Positions 16,107 to 24,638 are shown, counted from the stretch's first letter. The stretch: 32,526 nt of DNA from Halomonas jincaotanensis (GCF_018448785.1 NZ_JAHCLU010000030.1:1-32526), one strand, 5' to 3'. The notes: generated by a model not told the origin, from the sequence alone. Program-made: numbers and translations.

Positions 16107-16451
16107 TCACTCACGCCAGTAGTCGTTGGCCGCGGCAACGGTCTGGAAGTGGGTGGCAATGACGTGGGAAACCGCAATCAGACTGTCGGGATCTTCCGCA
16201 TAGTCGGAGCGCTTCGCCTTGCGCACCTCGGCGTCGGGCTGGGTGGTCGCCACCCCCTTCTGGGAAAGCGTCACCGCCAGGGCAAAGCCCTCCTGCGGCG
16301 TCTCGGTCATCAGGCTCGGCAGCCAGGTCTCGCCGGAACCCTCCGCTTCATGGTCATCCGCCATGGCAACGCTGCCCAGCAGCAGCGAGGCCGCCAGCAT
16401 CAGGGCGCCGGTGATCTTGCCTGCAACATGGCGATTGGAGATGGGTGTCAT
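16107..16451 (-). CDS. Small secreted protein of unknown function
   Basis: 114 aa from the ATG at 16451, chosen because AGGAGG lies four bases before it; a longer form from 16475 would bury this site. Signal peptide: basic start MTPISNRHVAGK, hydrophobic core about 13-28, and cleavage likely after AMA near 30. The mature part is about 84 residues, acidic at its start (DDHEAEGSGE), with no Cys and no domain I recognise. It lies 66 bases upstream of sdhB on the same strand, so the two may be cotranscribed. A palindrome in its promoter region suggests specific regulation. Confidence 0.7.
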   Translation of the reverse strand: MTPISNRHVAGKITGALMLAASLLLGSVAMADDHEAEGSGETWLPSLMTETPQEGFALAVTLSQKGVATTQPDAEVRKAKRSDYAEDPDSLIAVSHVIATHFQTVAAANDYWRE

Positions 16452-16501
16452 GCGGCCTCCTAAGTAGTGATCCATGGGTCACATCCTCTTGCCGGGTTTA
16501 T

Positions 16502-16531
16502 AAGATGCAAGAAAAGTACATCTTTAAAGAT
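16502..16531 (-). promoter_or_regulatory. Palindromic operator candidate upstream of the small secreted gene
   Basis: ATCTTTAAAGAT (16520-16531) is a perfect 12-base palindrome, and AAGATG (16502-16507) with CATCTT (16519-16524) forms a second, overlapping inverted repeat. On the minus strand a TATAAA-like -10 lies just downstream near 16502-16497. Short A/T-centred palindromes of this kind are typical of ArsR/SmtB- or MarR-type operators; no regulator gene is adjacent. Confidence 0.45.
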
Positions 16532-16574
16532 AGCCTGTGCCGCCACATGGTCAAGGCGGGGCCGGCCCATGTCG

Positions 16575-19500
16575 CTAAGTCTCGGTGCCCACCTCGCGAG
16601 TCCAGCCCCAGTCGTCGAAAAGCACGTAGAGCGCCGGGATCACCAGCAGCACCAGCAGGGTGGCGCTGAGCAGGCCGAACACCACGGCGATCACCAGCGG
16701 CTTGATGGCATCCGCCTGGCTGCTGGTCTCGGCCAGCAGCGGCGCGAGGCCGGCGATGGTGGTCGTGGTGGAGATCAGGATGGCACGCAGTCGGTCGCGG
16801 CAGGCCTGACCCGCCGCCGCTACCGCGTCCAGACCCCGCTCGCGGTGTGTCTTGATGAAGTGGATCAGCAGGATGGCATTGTTGACCACGATACCGGCCA
16901 GCGAGGCCGCCCCGATCAACGAGGGCATGGAGAGGTAGTAGCCCATGATCACATGCCCCCAGATGGCGCCGATGAAGGCCAGCGGGATGGAGAGCATGAC
17001 GATCAGCGGCTCCACGTAGCTGCGGAACTGGAAGGAGAGGATCACGAAGATCCCCACCAGGCCGATCAGCAGACCGCGGGCGATCGAGCCGCCGGTCTCG
17101 GCGGAGCTGGCCACCTGCCCCTCGAAGCTGACCGCCACCTGGGGATGGTGCTCCTCGAAGTCGGCCAGCCAGCCGCTGCCGATGAGGTCGTCGACGATGG
17201 CCTGGCCGCTGGCCCGGCGGGCGTCTACGTTGGCTTCCACGGTGACGGTGCGCCGCCCGTCGATGCGGGTGATGCGCGCCCAGTCGCGGCGCTCGGCGAC
17301 GTCCGTGACCACCGAGAGCGGCACCCGGCTGCCGTCGGGGAGCACCAGGGTCTGGTCGGCCAGGTCGTCGAGACTGTCGCGGTCGGCCTCGGCCTGGCGC
17401 ACCAGTACCTCGATCTCCTGCTCGCCGATGCGCTGGGTATCGGCGATCTCGCCGAGCAGGCCGGCACGCAGCTGGCTCGCCACCTCCTCGGCGGTGAGCC
17501 CCAGGCCTTGGGCGCCCGATGCCAGGGAGTAGGCGCGCTGGGGCTTGCCCAGGCGCTGGTCATCCATGACGTTGTAGACCGCCGAATAGCTCTCCAACCG
17601 CGTGGCCAGCTCGAGTGCCGCCGCCTTCATGGCCTCGAGGTTCTCGCCGGTCAGGCGCACCTCCACGGGTACCCCGGCGGGGCCGAAACCGGGTTCCTGG
17701 ATGATCAGGCGCTGCATCCCCGGGATATCGCCGATCGCCTCCCGCCACTCGGCGATTAGTGCGTCCAGGGTCAGGGTGCGCCGCTCGGCGGTGAGCAGGT
17801 CGACGCTGACCGTGGCCACGTGGGGGCCCGCCTCCCGGGCGCTGAGATTGTGGTTGAAGCGCACCTGAATCGCCTCGACCAGCGCCGCGCCCTCGGGTTG
17901 CTCAGGAGAGTAACGGGCGTCGAGCTCACGCATCGCCGCCTCGACCCGCGCGGCTACCGCCTCGGTGCGTGCCAGCGGCGTGCCCTGGGGAATCAGGAGG
18001 CGTGCCTCCAGCACGTCGCCGTCGATGTCGGGCATCGCCTCGCTGCCGACGTGGCCACCGGCCATAAAGCCGACAGACGCTAATAGCACGGCAAATACGA
18101 GCCCCAGTACCGCATGACGCAAACGGATCGCCCGGTCGGCCAGCCGCCCCACGCCCTCGCGGAAGCGCTCGAAGCCGCGGTCGAAGGCGCTGCGGAAATG
18201 GGAATCCTGGCCCTGCTGCAGGTGCGCCACGCTGCCCTTGAGACTTCCTTTGAGATGGTGGGGCAGGATCCAGAACGCCTCGATGAGGCTCGCCGCCAGG
18301 GCGGCGATCAGCACCACCGGCAGCACCTCCAGCACCGCGCCCAGCTCGCCGGCCAGAAAGGAGAGTGGCACGAAGACCGAGGCGGTGGTCAAAAACGACG
18401 ACAGCACCCCGGGCAGCACCTGACGGGTACCCGCCACCACCGCCTCCAGCGGCGTGGCGTTCTCCCCGGCGTGAGCGGCGATGTTGTCGGTGATCACGAT
18501 GGCGTCGTCCATGACGATGCCGATGGCCATCAGCAGCGCCACCAGGGTGATCATGTTGAGCGACAGCCCGGCGAGACCCATCACCAGGAAGGCCCCCATG
18601 AAGGCCGCGGGCAGCCCCAGCACCGCCCACAGCGCCAGGCGCGGGCGGAAGAACAGGCTCATCACCAGCACCACCAGCGCCAGCCCCATGACACCGTTGG
18701 CCATCAGCATCTGCAGGCGGTCGCGGACGATGCCGGTCATGTCCTGGGTCAGGGTCAGCGTGATGCCATCGTCGAAGCGGCGGCGCTCCGCCGCGATCAG
18801 CCCCTCGAGGCGCTCCTTCACCGTCAGGGCGTCGTCGCGCAGGCTCTTGCTCACCGCCAGCACCAGTGCCGGCTCGCCGTTGAAGCGAATCTTCTCCTCC
18901 TCGCGCTCGCCGGTCTCGGTCAGGGTGGCGATGTCGCCTAGGGTCAGCTCGCCGCCGGCGGGGTCGGACACCACTACAAGGCTCTCCAGTTCGGAGAGAG
19001 AACGGCGCTGGTCGGTGAAGCGCAGCAGGATATCGCGCTCAGGCGTTTCCAGGGTGCCCAGCGGCAGGTCCAGGCTCTGGGCCGAGATCCGCCGCGCCAG
19101 CTCACGGGCCGAGAGGCCGTGCTGGCCGAGCACCTCGCCAGGTACCTCCACCTGCCACTGGCGCTGGGACATGCCGTGGATCGCCACGTCTGCCACGCCG
19201 GGCAGCGCCATGATGCGCGCCTCCAGGCGCAGAGCGTACTCCTCGAGCTGGCCGGCGGGCATGTCGGATGACACCGCGACCGCCGCCACCGGGTCGCTGC
19301 GGTGCCGCTCGCGCACCACCGGTGGGTCGGCCCGTGCCGGAAACTCGCTGATGGCGCCGACCTCGGTGTCGACCTCGCCGATAAAGCGCAGGGGATCGCC
19401 GTCGGCCTGCATGGTGGCGGTGGCGCTGGCCAGGTTGTCCTCGGCCACGCAGACGAACTCGTCGAGGAACTCCACCCCCTTCACCGCCTCATGCAGGCGG

Positions 19501-19688
19501 CGGCACACGGCGTCCTCCACGTCGGCGGCGCTGGCCCCGCGGTAGACCACCTCGACGCTCGCCTCCACCGGGCGGTAGTCGGGAAAGGTCTCGCGCTTGA
19601 GCGACGGGGCGGTGAAGAGCCCGGCGGCGAGCAGCAGCACCAGCAGCAGGTTGGCGGCGGTGGGGTGGGCGGCGAACCAGCGGATCAT
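16575..19688 (-). CDS. RND-family efflux transporter, inner-membrane pump
   Basis: 1037 aa, the normal size for AcrB/MexB-class pumps. TM1 at about 10-28, a large periplasmic loop, TM2-6 from about 328, the second periplasmic loop, and a final helix bundle ending about 1025. The proton-relay aspartates are present as Asp394-Asp395 in GIVMDDAIVITDN on TM4. The N-terminus (MIRWFAAHPTAANLL) and FPDYRPVEASVEVVYRGAS place it in the HAE1-like group close to AcrB/MdtBC-type or lipophilic-compound exporters. It is translated from an ATGA overlap with the adaptor gene. No outer-membrane TolC-type gene is nearby. Substrates cannot be predicted. Confidence 0.93.
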   Translation of the reverse strand: MIRWFAAHPTAANLLLVLLLAAGLFTAPSLKRETFPDYRPVEASVEVVYRGASAADVEDAVCRRLHEAVKGVEFLDEFVCVAEDNLASATATMQADGDPLRFIGEVDTEVGAISEFPARADPPVVRERHRSDPVAAVAVSSDMPAGQLEEYALRLEARIMALPGVADVAIHGMSQRQWQVEVPGEVLGQHGLSARELARRISAQSLDLPLGTLETPERDILLRFTDQRRSLSELESLVVVSDPAGGELTLGDIATLTETGEREEEKIRFNGEPALVLAVSKSLRDDALTVKERLEGLIAAERRRFDDGITLTLTQDMTGIVRDRLQMLMANGVMGLALVVLVMSLFFRPRLALWAVLGLPAAFMGAFLVMGLAGLSLNMITLVALLMAIGIVMDDAIVITDNIAAHAGENATPLEAVVAGTRQVLPGVLSSFLTTASVFVPLSFLAGELGAVLEVLPVVLIAALAASLIEAFWILPHHLKGSLKGSVAHLQQGQDSHFRSAFDRGFERFREGVGRLADRAIRLRHAVLGLVFAVLLASVGFMAGGHVGSEAMPDIDGDVLEARLLIPQGTPLARTEAVAARVEAAMRELDARYSPEQPEGAALVEAIQVRFNHNLSAREAGPHVATVSVDLLTAERRTLTLDALIAEWREAIGDIPGMQRLIIQEPGFGPAGVPVEVRLTGENLEAMKAAALELATRLESYSAVYNVMDDQRLGKPQRAYSLASGAQGLGLTAEEVASQLRAGLLGEIADTQRIGEQEIEVLVRQAEADRDSLDDLADQTLVLPDGSRVPLSVVTDVAERRDWARITRIDGRRTVTVEANVDARRASGQAIVDDLIGSGWLADFEEHHPQVAVSFEGQVASSAETGGSIARGLLIGLVGIFVILSFQFRSYVEPLIVMLSIPLAFIGAIWGHVIMGYYLSMPSLIGAASLAGIVVNNAILLIHFIKTHRERGLDAVAAAGQACRDRLRAILISTTTTIAGLAPLLAETSSQADAIKPLVIAVVFGLLSATLLVLLVIPALYVLFDDWGWTREVGTET

Positions 19689-21067
19689 GGATGAGCTTCC
19701 CTGTGTCCTTCGCCCAGTGCCTGCTCAGCGATACGCGTCTCCAGGGCCTCGTCGCGACGCGGGGCGAGGGCCATCCCGCCGATCGCCGCGGGCAGATCAT
19801 CGACCACCACGCGCTCCCCGGGGGCAAGGCCGGTCGCGATCACCGCCAGGTTGCCCTGCTCGAAGGCCACGCTCACCGCGCGCCGCGCGAGGCGTGACTC
19901 GCCATCCACGAGCCATACCTCACCCTGGTGCACCGCACTGGCCGGTATCGCCAGACGCGGCTCGGGGCTCGCTACAGAAAGCCGCGCACGCACGTACATG
20001 TCGCGCTGCAAGGGCGGGCGATCCGGTGGCCGGGCGTCGCGGTAGGGATGATCGACCCGTACCACGGCGCGTACCGTGCGGGTAGTCGGATCCAGGCCGC
20101 TGGCCACGCGCACCAGTCGCCCCGACCAGCCCACGCCCTCGGCGCCGACCAGCGCCAGCTCGGCATCGATGGCGGCGAGGTCGAGACGCTCGCTCAGGTC
20201 CAGGGCGCCCCTAGGAATCTCGACAGGGGCAATCGCGCCCAGCAGGCGGCGCATCATGGCGATGGGGATATGCGCTTCCACCTCGGCAGCCTCGAGGCTA
20301 TCGGCCTCGAACAGCCGTTGGCCGACGCCGACGAACTGGTGGCGCTCCACCGCGACCTCGCCCAGACGCAAGTCATAGGGGGCTTTGATGCGCGTATCCG
20401 CCAGGTCCTTGCGGGCCTGGGCCAGGTGCGCAGCGACCCGCTCGCGCTGGGCCTCGAGCACCTCACGCCTGGCAGGCATCAGCGCCAGGGTGTTTTCCAG
20501 GACGGCCACCGCCTGGCGCTGACCCAGGGTGCTGCGTCGCTGCTCGTCACGCCGCGAGGTAGACACCGAGCCGCTGGACGCCAGGCGCTCGACGCGTGCC
20601 AGCTCCTGCTCGGCCAGGCCGAGCGCTTCATGCTCCAGCGCCAGCAGGCGGCCGCTGTTCTCCTTCTCGACGGCGAGCTGGGCCAGCTCGCAGGTCAGGC
20701 TTGCCAGCTCCGCTTCGGCCTCGGCGATGGCCAACTCATAACGGCTGGGGTCCAGCGCCACCAGCAGGGTGCCCTCGGGCAACAGAGTGCCACTTTCCAG
20801 CCCCGAGTGGCGCTCCACAACGCGACCCGCCACGTTGGCCACCGCCTGCCAGGTCTCGGCGGGGCGCGCCACTCCATGGCCACGGGCTTCCAGGCGGAAG
20901 TCCAGACGTCGGGCCTCGACGGTCCTGACCGGGGTGGCGGGGGCCGCCGTCTCCTCACGCTCGGGGGCCTGGCGGTTGGCCACGAAGACGACCAGCAGCG
21001 CCACGCCCACGGCGACACCAACGAGCACCGCCAGCGCTCGCCCCAGCCGGCGTATCGAGGGCCTCAT
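19685..21067 (-). CDS. RND efflux periplasmic adaptor (membrane fusion protein)
   Basis: 460 aa. N-terminal membrane anchor about 9-30 without a lipobox, then the barrel-sandwich half motif (VANVAGRVVERHSGLESG and GTLLVALDPSRYE), a long coiled-coil hairpin about 110-225 rich in Ala, Glu and Leu, the returning lipoyl half (DTRIKAPYDLRLGEVAVERH), a beta-barrel domain and a C-terminal membrane-proximal domain (GLAPGERVVVDDLPAAIGG). It links the pump to an outer-membrane channel. First intact gene of the pump operon. Its ATG overlaps the stop codon of a TetR remnant, showing that the operon once began with its own repressor. Confidence 0.92.
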   Translation of the reverse strand: MRPSIRRLGRALAVLVGVAVGVALLVVFVANRQAPEREETAAPATPVRTVEARRLDFRLEARGHGVARPAETWQAVANVAGRVVERHSGLESGTLLPEGTLLVALDPSRYELAIAEAEAELASLTCELAQLAVEKENSGRLLALEHEALGLAEQELARVERLASSGSVSTSRRDEQRRSTLGQRQAVAVLENTLALMPARREVLEAQRERVAAHLAQARKDLADTRIKAPYDLRLGEVAVERHQFVGVGQRLFEADSLEAAEVEAHIPIAMMRRLLGAIAPVEIPRGALDLSERLDLAAIDAELALVGAEGVGWSGRLVRVASGLDPTTRTVRAVVRVDHPYRDARPPDRPPLQRDMYVRARLSVASPEPRLAIPASAVHQGEVWLVDGESRLARRAVSVAFEQGNLAVIATGLAPGERVVVDDLPAAIGGMALAPRRDEALETRIAEQALGEGHREAHP

Positions 21068-21205
21068 GCGTCACCTCCCGCATCCGCGCGAATGCCGTGT
21101 CGGTAGAGATCGAAGGCCGCCGGTGCCCGGCCGAGGATGCCTGCCCACGTCGTCGGCAATCAGCGGCTGTAGCACCAGCCCCCTGAACGCAGCCGATGAA
21201 CTGGG
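21064..21205 (-). pseudogene. C-terminal remnant of a TetR-family repressor (with frameshift)
   Basis: The minus strand reads SSAAFRGLVLQPLIADDVG, then, after an apparent one-base insertion near 21145, ILGRAPAAFDLYRHGIRADA and a stop overlapping the adaptor ATG (ATGA). This is the last helix region of a TetR regulator cotranscribed with the pump. About 45 residues remain; the DNA-binding N-terminus is absent upstream, where the sequence changes character near 21205. Confidence 0.5.
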
Positions 21206-21386
21206 CCGCTGTCACTCGGATCTCAACGCCTATCTTCCTTTACAAGCATCAAAAATGCTTCTTATGTCAAGGGCTCTGTACCTGCGGAGAAAAAAGCTAA
21301 GCTGGCCGATAAGAAGCTTCAACGGTGAACATGTAGCGGCAGTTTGCGCTGTCAGGAGAAAGTACCCGAGTAATGCAGAGGTAGAA

Positions 21387-21737
21387 ATGAGCATCGAATT
21401 GAAGCGCGTTTATGACACCGCTGATCCCGAGGATGGCTATCGCGTCCTCGTCGACAGAATCTGGCCACGGGGCATCTCCAGGGAAGCGTCGAGAATCGAC
21501 GAATGGCGCAAGGAAGTCGCGCCGAGCACCGAGCTTCGCAAGGCCTTCCACGTTGGCTCGCTCGAGTGGGACGATTTTCGCCGAGGCTACCTGTCGGAAT
21601 TGACCGCCTTTCGTGAGAGCCTTCGCGACCTGGCACGACGGGCCAAGGAAGAAAAGGTAACCCTGGTGTTCTCTTCCCGGGATGAGCGACACAACAATGC
21701 CGAGGTGCTGAGGCAGTACCTGAAAATGCTGGAGTGA
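21387..21737 (+). CDS. DUF488 family protein
   Basis: 116 aa from ATG 21387 (AGAGG about six bases upstream). MSIELKRVYDTADPEDGYRV then LVDRIWPRGISRE, WRKEVAPSTELRKAF and VTLVFSSRDERHNNA are the standard DUF488 (YeaO-type) blocks, and the length is typical. Function of the family is unknown; it is cytoplasmic and frequently found alone. The two arginines and the SSRDE loop suggest an anion-binding pocket. No operon partner is apparent. Confidence 0.88.
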   Translation: MSIELKRVYDTADPEDGYRVLVDRIWPRGISREASRIDEWRKEVAPSTELRKAFHVGSLEWDDFRRGYLSELTAFRESLRDLARRAKEEKVTLVFSSRDERHNNAEVLRQYLKMLE

Positions 21738-21792
21738 TCTACCCGGCAAGGTCCTTTATGGCCCGTACCGGTTGGAATTTGTAGGTCGATGC

Positions 21793-21990
21793 TCAGTGTT
21801 TGCGGTCGGCGAAGCGCTCGAGTCGAACCAGCCAGTCGCCGAGTTGACCCTGGGCGATGCCCTCCTCCAGCGGTATGGTGAAGGTAAGGTTTAGCACCGG
21901 CTTCGCCAGTCGGCGCTTGAAGTGACTGGGTGACCCCTTTGGCAGAGGAGGAGGCACACCCAGCCCCTGTCTATCGCGGTGCTCGCTCAA
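21793..21990 (-). CDS. Unrecognised small ORF coupled to the P450 remnant
   Basis: 65 codons starting at a TTG that overlaps the P450 stop (TTGA). A coding-like C-terminal half (NLTFTIPLEEGIAQGQLGDW, then LVRLERFADRKH) follows a proline-rich start. It may be the remains of a P450 partner gene. I do not recognise a family, and it may not be translated. Confidence 0.3.
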   Translation of the reverse strand: MSEHRDRQGLGVPPPLPKGSPSHFKRRLAKPVLNLTFTIPLEEGIAQGQLGDWLVRLERFADRKH

Positions 21991-22758
21991 GACCGGCGGA
22001 CGTGGAGCGGCACCTCCGAATAGCCGCCGGCGGGGTAGTGGGCACGCACCGCCGGGCGCTCCGGCAGCGGGCCCATGTGCCGGGTGGCGTCCAGCAGTGC
22101 CTCCATGAAGTACAGCATCTCCATGCGCGCCAGCGGCGCACCCGGGCAGACGTGGATGCCCGCACCGTAGAGCAGGTTGTCTTCGGGGTCTCGGTCCAGG
22201 CGTATTTCGTCCGGATTACCGAACACCGTCTCGTCACGATTGGCCGAGCCCAAAGGATTGTCATTCGTTCGCCGGCCTCGAGGTGACGGCCACCGATCTC
22301 CACCGGGGCGTGGTGATGCGGCGGTTGGACATCAGCGGCGCATCCAGGCGCAGGATCTCGTCGATGACCGCCGGCAGCAAGCTGCGGTTGGCACGAAGCC
22401 TCTCCTGCCACTTCGGGTTGAGCGCCAGGTAGTTCATCAAAATCCCGATGCTCGACGAGATGGTGCCGAGCTCGCCAACCGTCCAGTTGCGCAGGATGCT
22501 GACGATTTCCTCGTCGGTCAGCGCACGTCCCTCCACCGTCTCGTTCATGATCCGCGTGGTGACGTCGTCCGGGGCGGCATCGCCGGCCTCGCGGCGGCTA
22601 GCCAGCAGTTCGCGGATCACCCCGTCGAACTCCAGTGCCAGCTCACCGAGTGCCTCGCGGAAGAAGCGGTCCTGCTCGTCGGCTCGCTTGCCACCCAGCC
22701 AGAAGCGTCTTGTCGGCGAATGCGGCTCCGTCATGCTCGGCATCTCCTCTCCGGCCAT
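21987..22758 (-). pseudogene. Cytochrome P450, N-terminally truncated with two frameshifts
   Basis: Three frames together give the C-terminal two thirds of a bacterial P450: an I-helix region WTVGELGTISSSIGIL, K-helix EILR (ExxR), NRRITT; then VEIGGRHLEAGERMTIL in a second frame (about 22303-22254); then GSANRDETVFGNPDEIRLDR and the haem loop LYGAGIHVCPGAPLARM with its Cys thiolate in a third. Each shift is explained by loss of one base (near 22305 in a C run and near 22255 in a G run). The first roughly 150 residues, including the B-C substrate region, are replaced by unrelated sequence after MAGEEMPSMTEP. As written it cannot make a functional enzyme. Confidence 0.75.
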
Positions 22759-22854
22759 CGTGATTGGCGTGGGGTTGTTGTCGCGTACTCACTGTGTCGT
22801 CGTGCTGACACGCTCCTTACAGCGATAGCAACCGGAACGCGATTTGTCGCGGAC

Positions 22855-22883
22855 TTGATTTATGGAACGACCGGTACTAAATT
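22855..22883 (+). promoter_or_regulatory. TetR-type promoter/operator left in front of the sulfurtransferase
   Basis: TTGATT (22855-22860) and TAAATT (22878-22883) are spaced by exactly 17 bases. The spacer carries GGAACGACCGGTAC, resembling operators of TetR-family repressors of the NemR kind that occlude the promoter. A start codon with MTRGRP follows directly, consistent with an autoregulated repressor gene. Confidence 0.5.
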
Positions 22884-22889
22884 TAGGAC

Positions 22890-22916
22890 ATGACACGAGG
22901 ACGCCCCATTGCCTTC
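22890..22916 (+). pseudogene. First codons of a lost TetR-family repressor
   Basis: ATG 22890 reads MTRGRPIAF; Met-Thr-Arg-Gly-Arg-Pro is a common start of TetR proteins, with AGGA close upstream. The sequence then changes into the signal peptide of the sulfurtransferase in another frame, so about nine codons survive at a deletion junction. Confidence 0.45.
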
Positions 22917-23838
22917 AGCCTTGGCCGGCCCGGCCCATGCCCTGCATCCCTCTCCCCTGGTCGACGCCGCGTGGCTCGAGGGGCAACTCGGCAGCGACGA
23001 TCTGGTCGTGCTGGACGTACGCTCCGCCATCGATGACGGCGGCAACCGCGAGAGCTTCGAGGCCGCCCGCATCCCCGGCAGTCGCTACAGCAGCTACACC
23101 GATGCAGGCTGGCGGGAGGAACGTGACGGGGTCGCCGGCCTGATGCCCGCAGGCGATGACCTCGAGGTGCTAATCGGGGGCCAGGGCATCGACAACGCCG
23201 ACACCATGGTCGTAGTCCCGGCCGGCACCGGTCCCACCGACGTCGGCAGTGCCGCCCGCATCTACTGGACCTTCGAGGCCTTGGGGCACGACGAGGTAAC
23301 GATCCTCAATGGCGGCTTCGCCGGCTGGGAGCAGCAAGGCCTTGAGGTGGCCAGGGGGCCAGTGGAGGCCCCGGAGGCCGCTTCCTTCGAGGGCAGTCTG
23401 CGCGAATCCCTGCTGGCCACCACCGAGGAGGTGGCAACGGCCCGTGAGGCAGACGAACAACTGGTGGACGCCCGCCCGCCGGCCTTCTACAAGGGTGAGA
23501 CTCAGTCACCCGCCGCTCGCGTGCCGGGCACCATCCCGGGCTCGGTAAACCTGCCCCATGACGGCAGCTTTGAAGAGCGCGACGGAGCCTACTACCTGCA
23601 GCCGGACTCGCTGAAGGCTCGCATCGACAATCTCGGGCTCGACCACGAGGCACCCACCGTGGCCTTCTGCAACACCGGCCACTGGGCCGCCAGCGGCTGG
23701 TTTCAGCTCAGCGAGATCGGCGGGCTGGAGAACGTCACCATGCACGACGGCTCCATGGCCGCCTGGACCCGTGACGATGAACGTCCCGTGCAGCTGGCCG
23801 ACCGGGGCACCGTCAGCGTCGGCGAACTGACCGAGTAG
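22909..23838 (+). CDS. Thiosulfate/3-mercaptopyruvate sulfurtransferase, two rhodanese domains, 5'-truncated
   Basis: 309 codons if translated from TTG 22909 (GAGG eight bases upstream). Domain 1 (about 15-145) has the inactive loop VVVPAGTGPTDVG without Cys; domain 2 (about 165-300) has the active loop FCNTGHWAASGW with catalytic Cys254. The start LPSALAGPAHALHPSPLV looks like the last part of a signal peptide ending in AHA; the positively charged and most hydrophobic portion are missing. The original gene was probably periplasmic and lost its first codons in a deletion that joined it to a TetR promoter. If expressed, it would be cytoplasmic. The catalytic part is intact. Confidence 0.8.
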   Translation: MPSALAGPAHALHPSPLVDAAWLEGQLGSDDLVVLDVRSAIDDGGNRESFEAARIPGSRYSSYTDAGWREERDGVAGLMPAGDDLEVLIGGQGIDNADTMVVVPAGTGPTDVGSAARIYWTFEALGHDEVTILNGGFAGWEQQGLEVARGPVEAPEAASFEGSLRESLLATTEEVATAREADEQLVDARPPAFYKGETQSPAARVPGTIPGSVNLPHDGSFEERDGAYYLQPDSLKARIDNLGLDHEAPTVAFCNTGHWAASGWFQLSEIGGLENVTMHDGSMAAWTRDDERPVQLADRGTVSVGELTE

Positions 23839-23840
23839 TC

Positions 23841-23883
23841 CACCGGCTGACCGCCCTGCCGGGAGGACGCCCCACAGCCGGTG
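23841..23883 (+). terminator. Hairpin after the sulfurtransferase gene
   Basis: CACCGGCTG (23841-23849) and CAGCCGGTG (23875-23883) are exact complements separated by 25 GC-rich bases, beginning three bases past the stop codon. No T tract follows because insertion-sequence DNA starts at 23884, possibly replacing it. Confidence 0.5.
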
Positions 23884-24000
23884 ATGAACGGACCCCCAAT
23901 AATTGGACGGTTCATTCAGCTGGCGCTCAAGGCTTGGGCCCTTTACTGCACGGGGCTCAGGCCTTTTAGTTTCATCTTGATGCGTGCGTGACAAGACGTA
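23884..24000 (-). mobile_element. IS3-family (IS150-like) remnant: orfB tail and terminal repeat
   Basis: The minus strand ends ARIKMKLKGLSPVQ and stop (TAA at 23947-23945). The IK-x-KLKGLSPVQ motif is the C-terminus of IS150-group transposase OrfB. Downstream of the stop lies TGAACGGACCCCCAAT (plus strand from 23884), the likely terminal repeat region, itself imperfectly palindromic with the complement of TGAACCGTCC (23905-23914). Only about 20 codons of the transposase survive. Confidence 0.6.
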
Positions 24001-24081
24001 GATGTAAGGTCCCGGGGTGTCCATTCACTAAACCTTTTACGATATGTGAAAAGGTTAACGCTTCAAAACAGGATTCTGACC

Positions 24082-24600
24082 ATGTCACTACAGGCAAAAA
24101 TCGACGCGCAATTTCCGGAAATTTCCTTACAAACCCTCAGTGGTGAGGCAATGGTGCTCGGTCGGCCATCGCAGGGTCAGTGGCAACTGCTGGTCATGTA
24201 CCGGGGCCTGCATTGCCCCATCTGCAAAAAATACCTGGGTCGGATCAACGATATGAAGGCGGACTTCGACAAAATGAGCGTGCAGATCGTCGCGGTATCC
24301 ACCGACCCTGAGGAAAAAGCCAAAAAGTTCGCGTCTGAATTGGGCCTGGATTTCGAGGTTGCTTATGGTCTGAGTATCGACCAGGCGCGAGATTTGGGGC
24401 TATATATATCCAGCCCTCTGGATAGTACGGAGACCGACCAACCTTTTGCCGAGCCGGGATTGTTTTTCATTCGCCCGGATGGCGGGCTGCATTTCAGTGA
24501 AATCGCCAGCGCCCCTTTCTGTCGTCCCGATCTGGAAATGATCAAGATGGGAATAGGTGTGATCCAGGAAAAGGACTATCCCCCTCGTGGTATTGGCTGA
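24082..24600 (+). CDS. Peroxiredoxin-like (AhpC/TSA-related) thioredoxin-fold protein
   Basis: 172 aa from ATG 24082, with AGGA eight bases upstream; an earlier in-frame ATG at 24046 lacks a ribosome site. Thioredoxin-fold core: LLVMYRGLHCPICKKYLG with Cys45 and Cys48 as a CPIC pair, VQIVAVSTDPEEKAKKF, and FAEPGLFFIRPDG with the cis-Pro region. This is the peroxiredoxin-like family whose active site is CPxC rather than the PxxxTxxC of true AhpC, so peroxide or disulfide reductase activity is plausible but not certain. Base composition is noticeably lower in GC than its neighbours, and an IS3 remnant lies directly upstream, which suggests acquisition by transfer. Confidence 0.8.
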   Translation: MSLQAKIDAQFPEISLQTLSGEAMVLGRPSQGQWQLLVMYRGLHCPICKKYLGRINDMKADFDKMSVQIVAVSTDPEEKAKKFASELGLDFEVAYGLSIDQARDLGLYISSPLDSTETDQPFAEPGLFFIRPDGGLHFSEIASAPFCRPDLEMIKMGIGVIQEKDYPPRGIG

Positions 24601-24638
24601 TTAGCGGTAGCCCAGATTAGGACAAGGCGAAAACGACC

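Noticed and set aside
16467..17759. 430-codon plus-strand open frame under the RND gene
   Set aside because: Antisense shadow of the high-GC RND gene; composition is His, Gln, Gly and Asp rich without any domain.
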